DNA of 51,630 nucleotides, from contig CALJEL010000047.1 of assembly GCA_938074335.1 (NCBI GenBank), positions 1 through 51,630 on the forward strand, read 5' to 3'. The position numbers and the translations under genes were made by a program. Under the pieces are notes generated by a model that was given only the letters and a program-made list of their open reading frames with translations, searched no databases and was not told the origin of the DNA. Shown piece by piece: positions 40,580-49,987 of the stretch; within the stretch, counting starts at the first letter, position 1; every line of letters begins with the position of its first letter. The DNA is from an uncultured bacterium (GTDB lineage Bacteria > Nitrospirota > Thermodesulfovibrionia > Thermodesulfovibrionales > CALJEL01).

Positions 40580-41284
40580 ATGTATATCAGAAATCTTATC
40601 TTAATCTTGACCTCAACTTTAATCCTCACTTCAACCACTTCGGCCGGAGAGATCGGTGAGCGTATTGCCCTGATGGCTGAGAGATTCATCGGCACTCCTT
40701 ATGACCCTGATCCCCTTGGTACCTATGTAAGAGAAAAGGTGATAGTCCATGATGAGGAGGTAGACTGTATGTATCTAACATTCAGGGCAGTTGAACTTGC
40801 CCTCTCAAAGAGCCCTGAAGAGGCTATAGAGATTGCACTGGAAAAGAGGTTTTTTACAAAGGGTATACTGGGGTCAGATGGAAAGGTTCTTAATTATGAT
40901 GAAAGGTATCAATACGGCGAGGATATGATTGATAGTAAAAAATTTGGAGAGGAGATAACCTCTGACCTTGGAAGGACGATCTCCATACAGGGTTCGAGAG
41001 GAAGAATGGAGATAAAAATTATTCCTGCCCCTGAAATAAAAAATATAATAAATAAATTAAAAAGTGGTGATATTGTCTTTTTTGTAAAAAAACCTCAAAA
41101 GAGGCTCCTGGGAGAGATTGTCGGTCATATAGGAGTTATAAAGGTTGAAAAGGACAATATCTATCTCATACATGCCAGTGGAAGAAAAAATGGAAAGGGA
41201 ACCACAGTGAAGGTTCCCTTTCTTGATTATATCAAAGATATGGATTTCGCCGGGATAAAGGTTACAAGGTTTAAAGACCCTTAA
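40580..41284 (+). CDS. DUF1460/NlpC-P60-like cell-wall amidase, exported
   Basis: 234 residues. The N-terminus MYIRNLILILTSTLILTSTTSAG is a signal peptide. The core has FIGTPYDPDPLGTY, the nucleophile region EEVDCMYLTFRAVELAL (Cys), GHIGVIKV and LIHASGRKNGKG (His), the order seen in DUF1460 papain-like peptidases related to N-acetylmuramoyl-L-alanine amidases. It probably cleaves peptidoglycan stems in the periplasm. No ribosome-binding site is seen; TAAAAT ends five bases before the ATG. Its 3' end overlaps the convergent coiled-coil gene by 14 bases. Confidence 0.8.
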   Translation: MYIRNLILILTSTLILTSTTSAGEIGERIALMAERFIGTPYDPDPLGTYVREKVIVHDEEVDCMYLTFRAVELALSKSPEEAIEIALEKRFFTKGILGSDGKVLNYDERYQYGEDMIDSKKFGEEITSDLGRTISIQGSRGRMEIKIIPAPEIKNIINKLKSGDIVFFVKKPQKRLLGEIVGHIGVIKVEKDNIYLIHASGRKNGKGTTVKVPFLDYIKDMDFAGIKVTRFKDP

Positions 41285-41483
41285 CCTTTTTTACAATCTC
41301 GGGATATTGCTCCTTGAAGTCAGGGTATTTTTTTGTAAGATAAAGTTTTATTGCCCTGATCTCTGTGTCAAGGTCTTTAAGATAGCTCAAGGCCCGTTCA
41401 AGTTTCTGAAGCCTGTCTGTTATGGTATCTATCTCCTTTTCAAGGAGCTTTATGTTTTCCTTTAATATTATTTCCTCTTTCAC
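41271..41483 (-). CDS. Small coiled-coil protein
   Basis: 70 residues, no known family. Residues 8-45 (NIKLLEKEIDTITDRLQKLE and following) have heptad leucine/isoleucine spacing expected of a coiled coil; the tail is basic and Pro/Tyr-containing. The GTG start lies immediately after the stop of the COX24-like gene, with AAAGGAG in that gene's last codons. The two are therefore translated in tandem, and a ribosome- or RNA-linked role is possible by association only. Confidence 0.6.
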   Translation of the reverse strand: MKEEIILKENIKLLEKEIDTITDRLQKLERALSYLKDLDTEIRAIKLYLTKKYPDFKEQYPEIVKKVKGL

Positions 41484-41576
41484 TTATTTTCTCCTTTGTG
41501 CCCTCATCTTTTTTCTAAGTTTCCTGTGCTTGTGCTTAGACATCTTTTTCTTTCTCCATTTAACAACGCTTCCCAC
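41484..41576 (-). CDS. AURKAIP1/COX24-domain mini-protein (mS38-like)
   Basis: 30 residues, MGSVVKWRKKKMSKHKHRKL then RKKMRAQRRK, almost entirely Lys/Arg/His. This matches the bacterial AURKAIP1/COX24 domain proteins, relatives of mitochondrial ribosomal protein mS38, presumed to bind rRNA. The GTG start is preceded by AAGGAGGTGA, a near-perfect complement to the 16S 3' end, which argues strongly that the reading frame is translated. The coiled-coil gene follows without a gap. Confidence 0.8.
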   Translation of the reverse strand: MGSVVKWRKKKMSKHKHRKLRKKMRAQRRK

Positions 41577-41633
41577 AGAATCACCTCCTTTTACCGACTA
41601 AGTTTATCATTCAAAATTAGATTATCCTCCACT

Positions 41634-44600
41634 TTAATCCTTAACTGACCTTTCCTTCACCTGCTCCATGAAGGCCTCAAGTAAAAGATTGTTCGTTGCT
41701 GACTCTGTCCCGTCATAGGAGATGCTTATAAAGGGTATACCGAAATCCCTGCTCACTGACTTCATTATTGATGTAACAATCGTACCTGGCATACAGCCAA
41801 AGGGCATCGCATTTATTATACCAGATGCACCATTTTTTATCAGGTCTATTGCCTTACCTATGGAAAGGATTGCCTCTCCTTCAAAGGTCTCAGGGATATA
41901 GGGCTCTGCATTTTTAAGAATCTCCTTTGTATCAGGTTCCCTGAGGGTTCTCAGGTTTCTGAAGGGTTTCTGTAATCTATGCTCTATCCTCTTTTGAAAG
42001 AACCTCTTTAAAAAGAGCTGTATTATTGCAGACCTTTCCTTCTTTATCCATGCCTTCTTAAGGGCTATGTAATTTACATAATAAATCCACTCCTCAACTG
42101 GTGCAAGCCAGACATATCCACCAAGGCCTTCTATCTTTCTTACAAGGTCTTCATTGGAGAATCTGTGAGACCTCACAAATATCTCACCTATTATTCCCAC
42201 AAGGGGTTTTTTTTCTTTTATTCTTGGTATATTTTCAAAATCTCTTTTCATTTCATTAAGGATAGTCTCTATACCAGAATTTCCTACCCTTAGAGTTCTG
42301 TAGAGTCTATCAAGGTATATTCTATAAATCTCATCTGTCTCTCCATCATTTTTTTCAAAAGGTCTTGTCTCATGAAGGAGCTTAAGAAGTATCTCATAGG
42401 CAACCACACCTGTCCAGGCCCTCTCAGTAAAATCTTTTCCAACGATATTAAGCTCCCTGTAAAATCTGGTATCCTGTGTTGGAGAAAAAACAGGTACATC
42501 CTGAAGCCCGATCTTATGGAGGACCATCCTGTGAAATACATTATACTGTCCGAACCGGCATGGACCTGTGCCAGAGGGCATGAAAAAGGCACTCCTCTCT
42601 GGAATAAAATCATGAGAAAGGGCCTTTTTAAGCATATCACCTGTAGTTACATAGCAGGGAAAACATTCCTTGCCTGATACATATCTCCTGCCGAGGTTAA
42701 GTGATTCCTGATCAGACTCAGGCAAGACCTCGGCATCCACCCCGCATGACTCAAAGGCTGCCTTCAGGCCAAAGGCATGGTCAGACATCCTTGGAATAAA
42801 TACAGTCCTCCTGAGACTCCCGGGCACCAGAGGAGCATAAATATGAAATGTATGAAATGTCTTTCCCTGAAGAGATTGCCCTCTATTCTGGCTCATTATA
42901 CTGTCTATAAAGGCCTCACATCTTGTGATGGCACCAGCATCTGCACTGTGCTCATCAATCTCTAAATGTAGATAGGGCCTTCCAGAAAGCTCTTCCTGAA
43001 AATACTTCAGTATAAAGGAATCAGGGCCACAGGAAAAGTTCCCAATAAATAAGGGATAAAGGCCTGGGGTTTCCCTTATGAATCGTGCTGCCCTCAATAT
43101 CCTCTGACCCGATCTCCAGTACATATTGGGCCAGCTCTCTCTTATAGATAGCTCATCCAGTGGAAGCATATCCATCGATATGGTCTTGATACCGAGCCTT
43201 GAAAGCTTTCTTGGAATATCAAGGTTCATACCCCTGTCAAAGGCATTATAGGCCCTTCCAAGAATTACAATTATGATTTCATCATCCGTTCTATTCTGTA
43301 AAATCTCCTGACCCTTTGACTTCAGGATATTATAAAATTCATACTGCTTTTTAATAGCCTTCCGGAGACTTTCTCTTATATCAGACCTCGAGACCTTAAA
43401 TCTCTTAAGAACCCTGTAGAGTTCAGAGATAAGATAATCTTCTCTCTGCATGTCTATAACAGGGCTTAAGACTTCGGGTATCCTGTCCCTCAGGGATGTC
43501 GTTACCAGATAGGGTATGGTCTGGGTATAAGGGCAGGCAAGTCCCCTTTCATATTCATCAGAAGGAAGATTTATATTTTTAAAGGATGGTATAAAGAGGT
43601 AATCAACTCCATCCTCAGAAAGCTGCAGGCAATGGCCATGGGCAGCCTTTACAGGAAAACAGGTATCTGCATTAACAGCCTCGACACCGAGGTTTATTAT
43701 GGAACGGTTCGTAGGTGGAGATACCTTTACATTAAGATCAAGGTTTCTGAAAAAGCTGATCCATAAGGGTAATTGTTCATGGAAAAAGAATATAAAGGGT
43801 ATGCCTATAACCGGTCTTAAGGTAACTTCACTACTACCTTTCTGATGATTTTCTGGAGAGCCCCTTTTTTCAGAGATATTATTTTTATATACAAGGTCAA
43901 ACCTCCAGGATAGATAATCCTCAACAATCTCTGTTTCATCCTTTCTCACATCATATTTTTCACACCTGCCACCGTAAAAGAGATAACCCTCTTCTGCCTC
44001 TATCTTTACCCTGTTTATCTCACAGATATTAGGGCAGCCATTACACTGAAAGGAGCTTATATCATAAGACCTTTTGGTAAGATCAAAACCCTTAAATCCT
44101 GTCCTGAAATCAGGAGATTTTTTTGCATGTTCTTTTGCTATCAATGCCATACCTATAGCACCGGTAACATCATGATGGGGAGGTACAATGATCTTTTTAC
44201 CAAGATAACTCTCAAAGGCAGCAACAACCGCCCTGTTGAAGGCAACTCCTCCTTGAAAGAATATCCTGTTACCAATGGGTTTCCCGGCAACTACCCTGTT
44301 TATATAGTTTTCTACAATAGAATAGGCAAGACCTCCAATGAGGTCTTTCTTATCCACACCTGCTGCAAGATTCGCTGTAAGGGAATTCTCCATAAAGACA
44401 GTACACCTCTCACCAAGGCAGCAGGGCCTTTCAGAAGAAAAGGCAAGCCCTGCAAACTCATCCTTTATGGAGATGCCGAGCTTCTCTGCCTGTTCCTCAA
44501 GAAATGAACCTGTACCTGCTGCACAGGCCTTATTCATCTCAAAGTCAACAACGATACCATCACGAATGGATATGTATTTTGAATCCTGCCCACCTATCTC

Positions 44601-45821
44601 AAAGATAGTGTCAACCTCGGGATCAATAAATATAGCAGCAGTTGCCTGAGCTGTTATCTCATTCTTCACTATATCTGCACCCACATAATCAGCAATCATG
44701 TACCTGCCTGAACCAGTTGTTCCTACTGCCTTTATATTGAGCCTATCACCCATCTCCTCATATATCTCACGAAGACCCTCTCTCACTGCCTCAATTGGTC
44801 TTCCTGCTGTCATGAGGTATCTCTTTGTAATAAGCCTTCCCTGCTCATCAATTACAGCGAGGTTTGTGCTTATAGAGCCAATATCTATTCCGAGATAGCC
44901 ATCTATTTTTTGCCCTGAGGATTTGTAAGTATCATGGGCAGAGGGGTCGGTTTTTTTGCTGAAAGCTCCAAGAGGCTTATGATGATTAAAGACATGTTTA
45001 AGGGATCTTCTCTTCTCAAGAATTGAAAGCATAGATTCATTAAATGGAAAAAGGACACCTTCGTCCCTGTCCTTCAACACCGCTCCAATAGCACCCATGT
45101 AGAGGACCTCTTCAGGAATAAATATCTCGGAAAGGCTGAATACCTCCTTGAATGCCCTTATAACACCCCTGTTGAGAGAAACCCCTCCATGAAAGGCAAC
45201 AGGTGGTATGAGGTCTGAACCCCTTGCAATGGTTCCCTTAAAATTCCTTGCAACGGCAAAACAGAGACCTGCAACTATGTCTTCAAGAGGTGTGGCAATC
45301 TGCTGCAGGTGAATCATATCAGACTTTGCAAAGACACTGCAGCGACCTGCTATCTTTGCCGGTCTTCTGGACCTGCTGGCTATCTCACTGAATTCCTCAA
45401 TTGAAAGCCTCAGTCTCTCTGCCTGCTGTTCAAGAAAGGAGCCCGTGCCCGCAGCACAGAGGGAATTCATTGAAAAGTCTCTTATACCATTGTCATCAAG
45501 AAATATAAGTTTTGAGTCCTCTCCACCGATCTCAATTATTGTCTTTATAAAGGGATAAAGGCTCTTCGTGGAGACTGCCTGGGCTATAACCTCATTGACA
45601 GGTTTTAAATTAAGAAGCTCAGATATAAATCTTGAACCACTTCCCGTAAGAGACAAGGAAAAATTTCCATATTCATTAAGGGTATCCCTTAACAGGGAGA
45701 TAGAAAGGCTCAGAGGATTTCCACGATGCCTCAGATAAAGGGTCCTTAAAGGTCTTAAAGACCCATCAAGGATTATAAATTTTATGCTTACAGAACCAAT
45801 ATCAATGCCAGCATGAACCAT
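41634..45821 (-). CDS. Giant acyl-CoA dehydratase activase-like protein (BcrA/BadF ATPase x2 + DUF2229/HgdB-like)
   Basis: 1395 residues from ATG 45821 (MVHAGIDIGSVSIKFIILDG), preceded by GGGAGAAGG. Two ASKHA ATPase modules lie at about 1-260 and 310-570; each has a DIGS phosphate loop and a Cys-containing CAAGTGSFLEQQ / CAAGTGSFLEEQ segment that in 2-hydroxyacyl-CoA dehydratase activators holds an inter-subunit 4Fe-4S cluster. The rest (about 590-1395) resembles DUF2229 and dehydratase D-component proteins, with several CFP/CPY motifs. Such fusions are common in anaerobes; the substrate is unknown, and ATP-driven low-potential electron transfer is the likely chemistry. It is a single-gene unit. 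Confidence 0.88.
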   Translation of the reverse strand: MVHAGIDIGSVSIKFIILDGSLRPLRTLYLRHRGNPLSLSISLLRDTLNEYGNFSLSLTGSGSRFISELLNLKPVNEVIAQAVSTKSLYPFIKTIIEIGGEDSKLIFLDDNGIRDFSMNSLCAAGTGSFLEQQAERLRLSIEEFSEIASRSRRPAKIAGRCSVFAKSDMIHLQQIATPLEDIVAGLCFAVARNFKGTIARGSDLIPPVAFHGGVSLNRGVIRAFKEVFSLSEIFIPEEVLYMGAIGAVLKDRDEGVLFPFNESMLSILEKRRSLKHVFNHHKPLGAFSKKTDPSAHDTYKSSGQKIDGYLGIDIGSISTNLAVIDEQGRLITKRYLMTAGRPIEAVREGLREIYEEMGDRLNIKAVGTTGSGRYMIADYVGADIVKNEITAQATAAIFIDPEVDTIFEIGGQDSKYISIRDGIVVDFEMNKACAAGTGSFLEEQAEKLGISIKDEFAGLAFSSERPCCLGERCTVFMENSLTANLAAGVDKKDLIGGLAYSIVENYINRVVAGKPIGNRIFFQGGVAFNRAVVAAFESYLGKKIIVPPHHDVTGAIGMALIAKEHAKKSPDFRTGFKGFDLTKRSYDISSFQCNGCPNICEINRVKIEAEEGYLFYGGRCEKYDVRKDETEIVEDYLSWRFDLVYKNNISEKRGSPENHQKGSSEVTLRPVIGIPFIFFFHEQLPLWISFFRNLDLNVKVSPPTNRSIINLGVEAVNADTCFPVKAAHGHCLQLSEDGVDYLFIPSFKNINLPSDEYERGLACPYTQTIPYLVTTSLRDRIPEVLSPVIDMQREDYLISELYRVLKRFKVSRSDIRESLRKAIKKQYEFYNILKSKGQEILQNRTDDEIIIVILGRAYNAFDRGMNLDIPRKLSRLGIKTISMDMLPLDELSIRESWPNMYWRSGQRILRAARFIRETPGLYPLFIGNFSCGPDSFILKYFQEELSGRPYLHLEIDEHSADAGAITRCEAFIDSIMSQNRGQSLQGKTFHTFHIYAPLVPGSLRRTVFIPRMSDHAFGLKAAFESCGVDAEVLPESDQESLNLGRRYVSGKECFPCYVTTGDMLKKALSHDFIPERSAFFMPSGTGPCRFGQYNVFHRMVLHKIGLQDVPVFSPTQDTRFYRELNIVGKDFTERAWTGVVAYEILLKLLHETRPFEKNDGETDEIYRIYLDRLYRTLRVGNSGIETILNEMKRDFENIPRIKEKKPLVGIIGEIFVRSHRFSNEDLVRKIEGLGGYVWLAPVEEWIYYVNYIALKKAWIKKERSAIIQLFLKRFFQKRIEHRLQKPFRNLRTLREPDTKEILKNAEPYIPETFEGEAILSIGKAIDLIKNGASGIINAMPFGCMPGTIVTSIMKSVSRDFGIPFISISYDGTESATNNLLLEAFMEQVKERSVKD

Positions 45822-45884
45822 GCCTTCTCCCTCAGTGTAATATTTTAACACAAAGGTTATAAAACCTCACACCTGTGATATAAT

Positions 45885-46165
45885 CCCTATTTTGCCATTA
45901 GAGAACTGGCAGTCTGCCTCAAGGTAGTGCTACGGTGCGATAGTGCTACAGTGCGACAGTGCGACAGATAGAGCAGTAGACCAGCAGAGCAGTAGAGCAG
46001 TAGTTTTTTTAATAGAGCAGCAGACCAGTAGAGCAGTAGACCAGCAGTTTTTATTAAGGAATTTTTTTTAATCATTTAATTGCTGCGCTGCTGCTCTACT
46101 GCTCTGTTATTTCCTGTTGCTCTGCTGCTCTATTATTGCCTGTCGCTCTCTCGCACTTTTAAGGT
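45885..46165. repeat. Composite octamer repeat between activase and binding-protein genes
   Basis: TTTTGCCATTAGAGAACTGG and CAGTCTGCCTCAAGG (inverted relative to bases 46-78) run into octamers AGTGCTAC, GGTGCGAT, AGTGCGAC (45926-45966). AGAGCAGT, AGACCAGC units follow to about 46050, then AGTTTTTATTAAGGAATTTT (inverted copy of 97-118), and CTGCTGCT, CTACTGCT, CTGTCGCT octamers of the opposite class. The 630-base gap from 45822 contains no gene besides the leader of the next one. Confidence 0.85.
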
Positions 46166-46330
46166 GTCGCAAGCGGGGTTCCCAGAAGATCGTTAGATTT
46201 TCTGGGGTTTAGTATTGCCTTTAGAGCACGAACTGAAGACAAGCTTCACCCCGTGAACCCCAAAATATCGGCATCCCCCGCCATTCCTATCGGCAGTTTA
46301 GGGAAATTTCTAATGGCAGATTACGGATAA
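46166..46330. repeat. Further palindromic intergenic sequence
   Basis: GGGGTTCCCAGAAGATCG and AGATTTTCTGGGGTT form an imperfect hairpin of the kind inserted in polA. GTGAACCCC pairs with the first GGGGTTC over about 80 bases. AAATTTCTAATGGCAGATTA (about 46309-46328) also occurs at the start of the orphan membrane-protein gene (40350-40370, minus strand). Confidence 0.6.
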
Positions 46331-46337
46331 TTTAATG

Positions 46338-46346
46338 TGATATAAT
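46338..46346 (+). promoter_or_regulatory. Extended -10 promoter for the binding protein/kinase operon
   Basis: TGA-TATAAT at 46338-46346 with no clear -35. Transcription would begin near 46353, leaving a leader of about 100 bases, unlike the leaderless genes; the leader includes TATTGT-CAA-ACAATA. Confidence 0.5.
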
Positions 46347-46452
46347 TTAACATGTAAGGGCCGGGGCAAGAGCTGAAGAATGACCTGTGAACCAATATTG
46401 TCAAACAATAGAATATATTTATAAAGGAATCCATATCGTCAGGAAGGACATT

Positions 46453-47433
46453 ATGAAAAAACTGCCCTGGCTTCTGACCTTCACAGTGATACTCCTGGTT
46501 TCTCCTGTCTTTTCATCTGATGAAATAAAGATTGGACTGAGCCTCGGTCTTACAGGTAAATACAGTGAAATGGCTGACATGCAGCATAAGGGGTTCCTTC
46601 TCTGGCAGGATGAGGTAAACAAAAAAGGTGGCATCCTTGGCAGAAAGATAAAACTCCTGGTATATGATGACAGGTCAGAGCCTGAAGAGGCAAAAAGGAT
46701 TTATGAAACACTAATAAAAAAGGAAGAGGTTGACCTGCTCCTTGCACCCTATTCCAGTGAGATTACAGAGGCAGTAGCACCGATTATTGAAAAATATGGT
46801 TATCCAGTTATTGCCTCCGGTGCATCATCAGACAGACTATGGAAAAAGGGCTATAAAAACATCTTTGGTCTTTATAGCCTTGGAAGTAATTATACCTCTG
46901 GATTCCTTGAACTCTTTTTATTGAATAATATAAAAAGTATTGCTCTTATCCACGCTGATGATGCCTTTTCACTTGAAGTGGCCTCAGGGACAAGGAAATG
47001 GGCAGAGAGATTGGGTCTTGAAATAGTCCTTGACAGGGTATTTCATAAAGGGAGAGATATACCAGAAGAGATAATAAATAAACTAAAATCCCTGAAGCCA
47101 GAGGCAGTTATCATGGCAGGTCATTTTGAGGAAGCCATTAACATGCTGAAGAAATTTAAAAAGTATAACTGGTATCCAAAGGCATACTTTGCCTCAGTTG
47201 GTCCGGTACTTGAAAAATTCTACAAGGTGGCAAAAAGTGATGCAGAGGGGGTATTCTCAGCCTCTCAATGGGAGCCTGACAATGGCATGCCAGGCAGTCT
47301 TGAGTTTTATAACTCTTTTAAAAAAAGATTCAAGACAGAACCATCCTATCATGCGGCAACAGCCTATGCAGCAGGGATGCTTCTTGAAGAAGCCATAAAA
47401 AGGTCAGGTTCGATTAATAAAAAATATCAGTGA
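46453..47433 (+). pseudogene. ABC-type periplasmic solute-binding protein (LivJ-like), frameshifted near the 3' end
   Basis: Periplasmic binding fold of the branched-chain amino acid/amide type. The start is ATG 46453, behind AGGAAGG. The signal peptide MKKLPWLLTFTVILLVSPVFS is followed by IKIGLSLGLTGKYSEMADMQ, VYDDRSEPEEAKRIYE and SYHAATAYAAGMLLEEAIKR. The frame ends at TGA 47431 after an A6 run (SINKKYQ), but a shifted frame continues without a stop to 47605 (SEVLSMMDTFTLIGRYKVDS, then ending KPVFKRKD), matching the normal family C-terminus. Removing one A restores the full gene, which then overlaps the kinase gene by four bases. So this is a one-base frameshift, a sequencing error or a slippage site. 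With no permease genes nearby, it probably serves as ligand sensor for the kinase. Confidence 0.85.
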
Positions 47434-47605
47434 AGTGCTCTCCATGATGGATACCTTCACACTTATTGGCAGGTACAAGGTTGACAGTTCAGGAAGGCAA
47501 ATAAAACATTTCAATCTAATAATACAGTGGCAGGATGGACAAAAAAGGATTGTCTGGCCTGAAGACATGGCAAAGGTAAAACCTGTTTTCAAGAGGAAGG
47601 ATTGA
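47434..47605 (+). other. Out-of-frame C-terminal part of the solute-binding protein
   Basis: Translates as ISEVLSMMDTFTLIGRYKVD and continues to KVKPVFKRKD with TGA at 47603-47605. It has no start or ribosome-binding site of its own and is best read as the displaced end of the preceding gene. Confidence 0.75.
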
Positions 47606-49956
47606 AAAGAAGAAATATCACAAAGACTCTTACCTTCAGGATAGTCTTTCCTGTAATTACAATATTACTCCTTGCCTATGCCTTTCTCTACATCCTTGTC
47701 TTTGAAAATATCTCAAAATTTGTCCTTGAAACCATAGATGCTCAAATGGAAGAGGTAAAACAGGATATATATGCGATCTGTGATGAGTCTCTAAACAATC
47801 TTATAAAAGAAGGACAATATAATCTACAGAGGATCCTGATAGCAAAGGCAGAGGTGGTGGAAAGGATAGAAAGATTCATGGAGGATCATAACCTTGAAGG
47901 TTTCATAAAGGAAAAAGACCGACTGATCTTTATTAGTGGGAGTTTAAAAGAAAGGGGCATCCTGATGATAGAGCCTTCAGAAAAATTATTTGTTAAAACT
48001 TTTGGTGATAAAGGATATTATATATCTACCTTATCCTTTCAACCGTGGAACTGGGAGATATTTCTATTTAAAGAAAAAAGACATTATGACTATCTCTATA
48101 AAAAGGTATATTTATCCTACGGGATAACGGCCCTTATTATTGCTGGAGCAATTATATTTTTATTCTGCCTGCTTTATCTGAATGTCCATAAGCCCATACG
48201 GATAATTGTAAACAGGTTGAGAGCAGGTGAGCTACCTGATTATGAAGGTACAGAGGAGATCGAGTTTCTCAGTAATACAATTAAAACAACCCTTGAATCT
48301 CTCAAACAGGAAACACGCCTTCTTGACAATATCTATCATGTAGCAATAACAAGAAGAGGAGAAGAATTTTTTGATGAGGTTGTTCTTACAATTCGCAGGC
48401 TCTTCGGTCTTAATTCCCTTATTGCAAGGCTCGGTCCTGAGGGTGAATATGCTGATGTTGTATCACTTTTAATTAATAATGAACTCAAAAAGGGTATAAG
48501 AATAAATCTCACAGGCACACCTTGCGAGGATGTGATAAGGAAAAAGCATATGTGTGTTATGGAGCGGGATGCCCACAGGCAATATCCTCAGGCATGGCTA
48601 CTCACTTCAACTCTGGCAGAGTCTTTTATTGGTCTTGCTATATTTAACAGAAGAGGTGATATAGTCGGAATAATGAATGCCTTTGGAAAGGAGAGGGATT
48701 TCTCAGAGGGAGATATAAAGGGATTCCAGACAATAGGCCAGATTGTGGCAATAGAATTTGAAAGGATAGAGGAAGAAAAGGAAAAGGAAAAGATCAGGGA
48801 ACAGCTCTTCCAGGCACAGAAGATGGAAGCAATAGGAACACTGGCAGGAGGAATTGCCCATGACTTCAACAACATGCTTCAGGCAATACTTGGATATGCC
48901 TCACTTCTGAAACTCAATACACCAAAAGACCATCCATCTTACAATGCCCTTGATGTAATAGAAAAAACATCCATAAGGGCTGCTGAGCTTACAAAGCAAT
49001 TGCTCGGATTTGCAAGAAAGGGAAAATATGTAATTGAGACCATGAATATCAATGACCTTGTACAGGATGTCTATAAGATCATCTCCAGGACCTTTGACAG
49101 GAGCATAGAGATAAAGCTTAATCTTGATAGCAAGGAACTTCTCGTGGAGGGTGACAGAAGTCAGCTTACAAGTGTATTACTGAATCTATGTCTTAATTCA
49201 AGGGATGCCATGCCAGAAGGAGGCCTGCTGACAATAGAGACCTTTGAAAAGACCGTAAGACCTGAAGAGCTTCTCCATCCTGATGCAAGACCTATAAGAT
49301 ATGCAGCGGTAAGCGTAACAGATACAGGAACAGGCATGGATGAGGAGACCATGAAACACATCTTTGAGCCCTTTTTTACTACAAAGGAGGTTGGCAAGGG
49401 AACTGGCATGGGGCTTGCCATGGCATATGGAGTTGTCCAGAATCATGGAGGATTTATTACAGTGGAGAGTAGCCTGAAAAAGGGCTCAAGGTTTATAATA
49501 TATTTACCTCTTTTGGAGGGTGCCTTAAAGGAGGGAGTGAAAGAAATGGGGGAATTCATTCAGACAGCAATGTCTAAGGGAAGGATTCTGATTATCGAGG
49601 ATGAAAAATCCATAAGGTCCTTTACAAGAAAAACACTTGAAGAGATTGGCTATGAGGTAATTGAGGCTGTTGATGGTATTGAGGCAATTGAGATTTACAG
49701 AAGAGAAAAGGGAACACTGGACCTCATCATACTTGACCTGATACTTCCAAAATTAAACGGGATTGATGTATTTAAAAAGATCAAGGAGATGAATCCTCAC
49801 CAGAAGATTATCATATCAACTGGTTATGGTCTGAAGGAACATATAGAAGACCTTCTTGGAAGTGATCAGATAGCAGCCTTTCTGGAAAAACCTTATACCT
49901 ACATCACCCTGACAACTGCACTTAAAAAAGCCCTTTATGGTTATGAACTTGATTAA
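47602..49956 (+). CDS. Hybrid sensor histidine kinase/response regulator
   Basis: 784 residues. TTG start at 47602 overlaps the end of the shifted upstream frame as TTGA, with AGAGGAAGG upstream. TM1 at about 10-35, an extracytoplasmic region of about 135 residues, TM2 at about 172-194, a HAMP-like linker, a GAF-like domain (about 255-395). Next are HisKA with His420 in AGGIAHDFNNML, a HATPase domain (LNLCLNSRDAMPEGG, TDTGTGMDEE, GKGTGMGLAM) and a C-terminal receiver with phospho-Asp712 in LIILDLILPKLNG. No output domain or partner regulator is seen, so signal is passed on elsewhere. The adjacent binding protein suggests what it senses. Confidence 0.93.
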   Translation: MKRRNITKTLTFRIVFPVITILLLAYAFLYILVFENISKFVLETIDAQMEEVKQDIYAICDESLNNLIKEGQYNLQRILIAKAEVVERIERFMEDHNLEGFIKEKDRLIFISGSLKERGILMIEPSEKLFVKTFGDKGYYISTLSFQPWNWEIFLFKEKRHYDYLYKKVYLSYGITALIIAGAIIFLFCLLYLNVHKPIRIIVNRLRAGELPDYEGTEEIEFLSNTIKTTLESLKQETRLLDNIYHVAITRRGEEFFDEVVLTIRRLFGLNSLIARLGPEGEYADVVSLLINNELKKGIRINLTGTPCEDVIRKKHMCVMERDAHRQYPQAWLLTSTLAESFIGLAIFNRRGDIVGIMNAFGKERDFSEGDIKGFQTIGQIVAIEFERIEEEKEKEKIREQLFQAQKMEAIGTLAGGIAHDFNNMLQAILGYASLLKLNTPKDHPSYNALDVIEKTSIRAAELTKQLLGFARKGKYVIETMNINDLVQDVYKIISRTFDRSIEIKLNLDSKELLVEGDRSQLTSVLLNLCLNSRDAMPEGGLLTIETFEKTVRPEELLHPDARPIRYAAVSVTDTGTGMDEETMKHIFEPFFTTKEVGKGTGMGLAMAYGVVQNHGGFITVESSLKKGSRFIIYLPLLEGALKEGVKEMGEFIQTAMSKGRILIIEDEKSIRSFTRKTLEEIGYEVIEAVDGIEAIEIYRREKGTLDLIILDLILPKLNGIDVFKKIKEMNPHQKIIISTGYGLKEHIEDLLGSDQIAAFLEKPYTYITLTTALKKALYGYELD

Positions 49957-49958
49957 AA

Positions 49959-49981
49959 GGAGGCGAATATTTTTCGCCTCC
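49959..49981. terminator. Bidirectional terminator between kinase gene and rpoD
   Basis: GGAGGCGAA (49959-49967) pairs with TTCGCCTCC (49973-49981) in a 9-bp stem. On the minus strand it is followed by TTTTAATC, fitting an rpoD terminator; on the plus strand the tail is poorer, so its use for the kinase gene is less certain. Confidence 0.7.
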
Positions 49982-49987
49982 TGAATA

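Noticed and set aside
46387-46452. GTG 46387 as start of the solute-binding protein
   Set aside because: It would put 22 extra residues ahead of a clear signal peptide, while ATG 46453 has AGGAAGG at the right distance.
47410-47440. Classical -1 ribosomal frameshift in the binding-protein gene
   Set aside because: A -1 shift at the A6 run leads to the wrong frame; the family C-terminus needs the +1 (or one-A-deleted) frame, so a standard slippery -1 site does not explain it.
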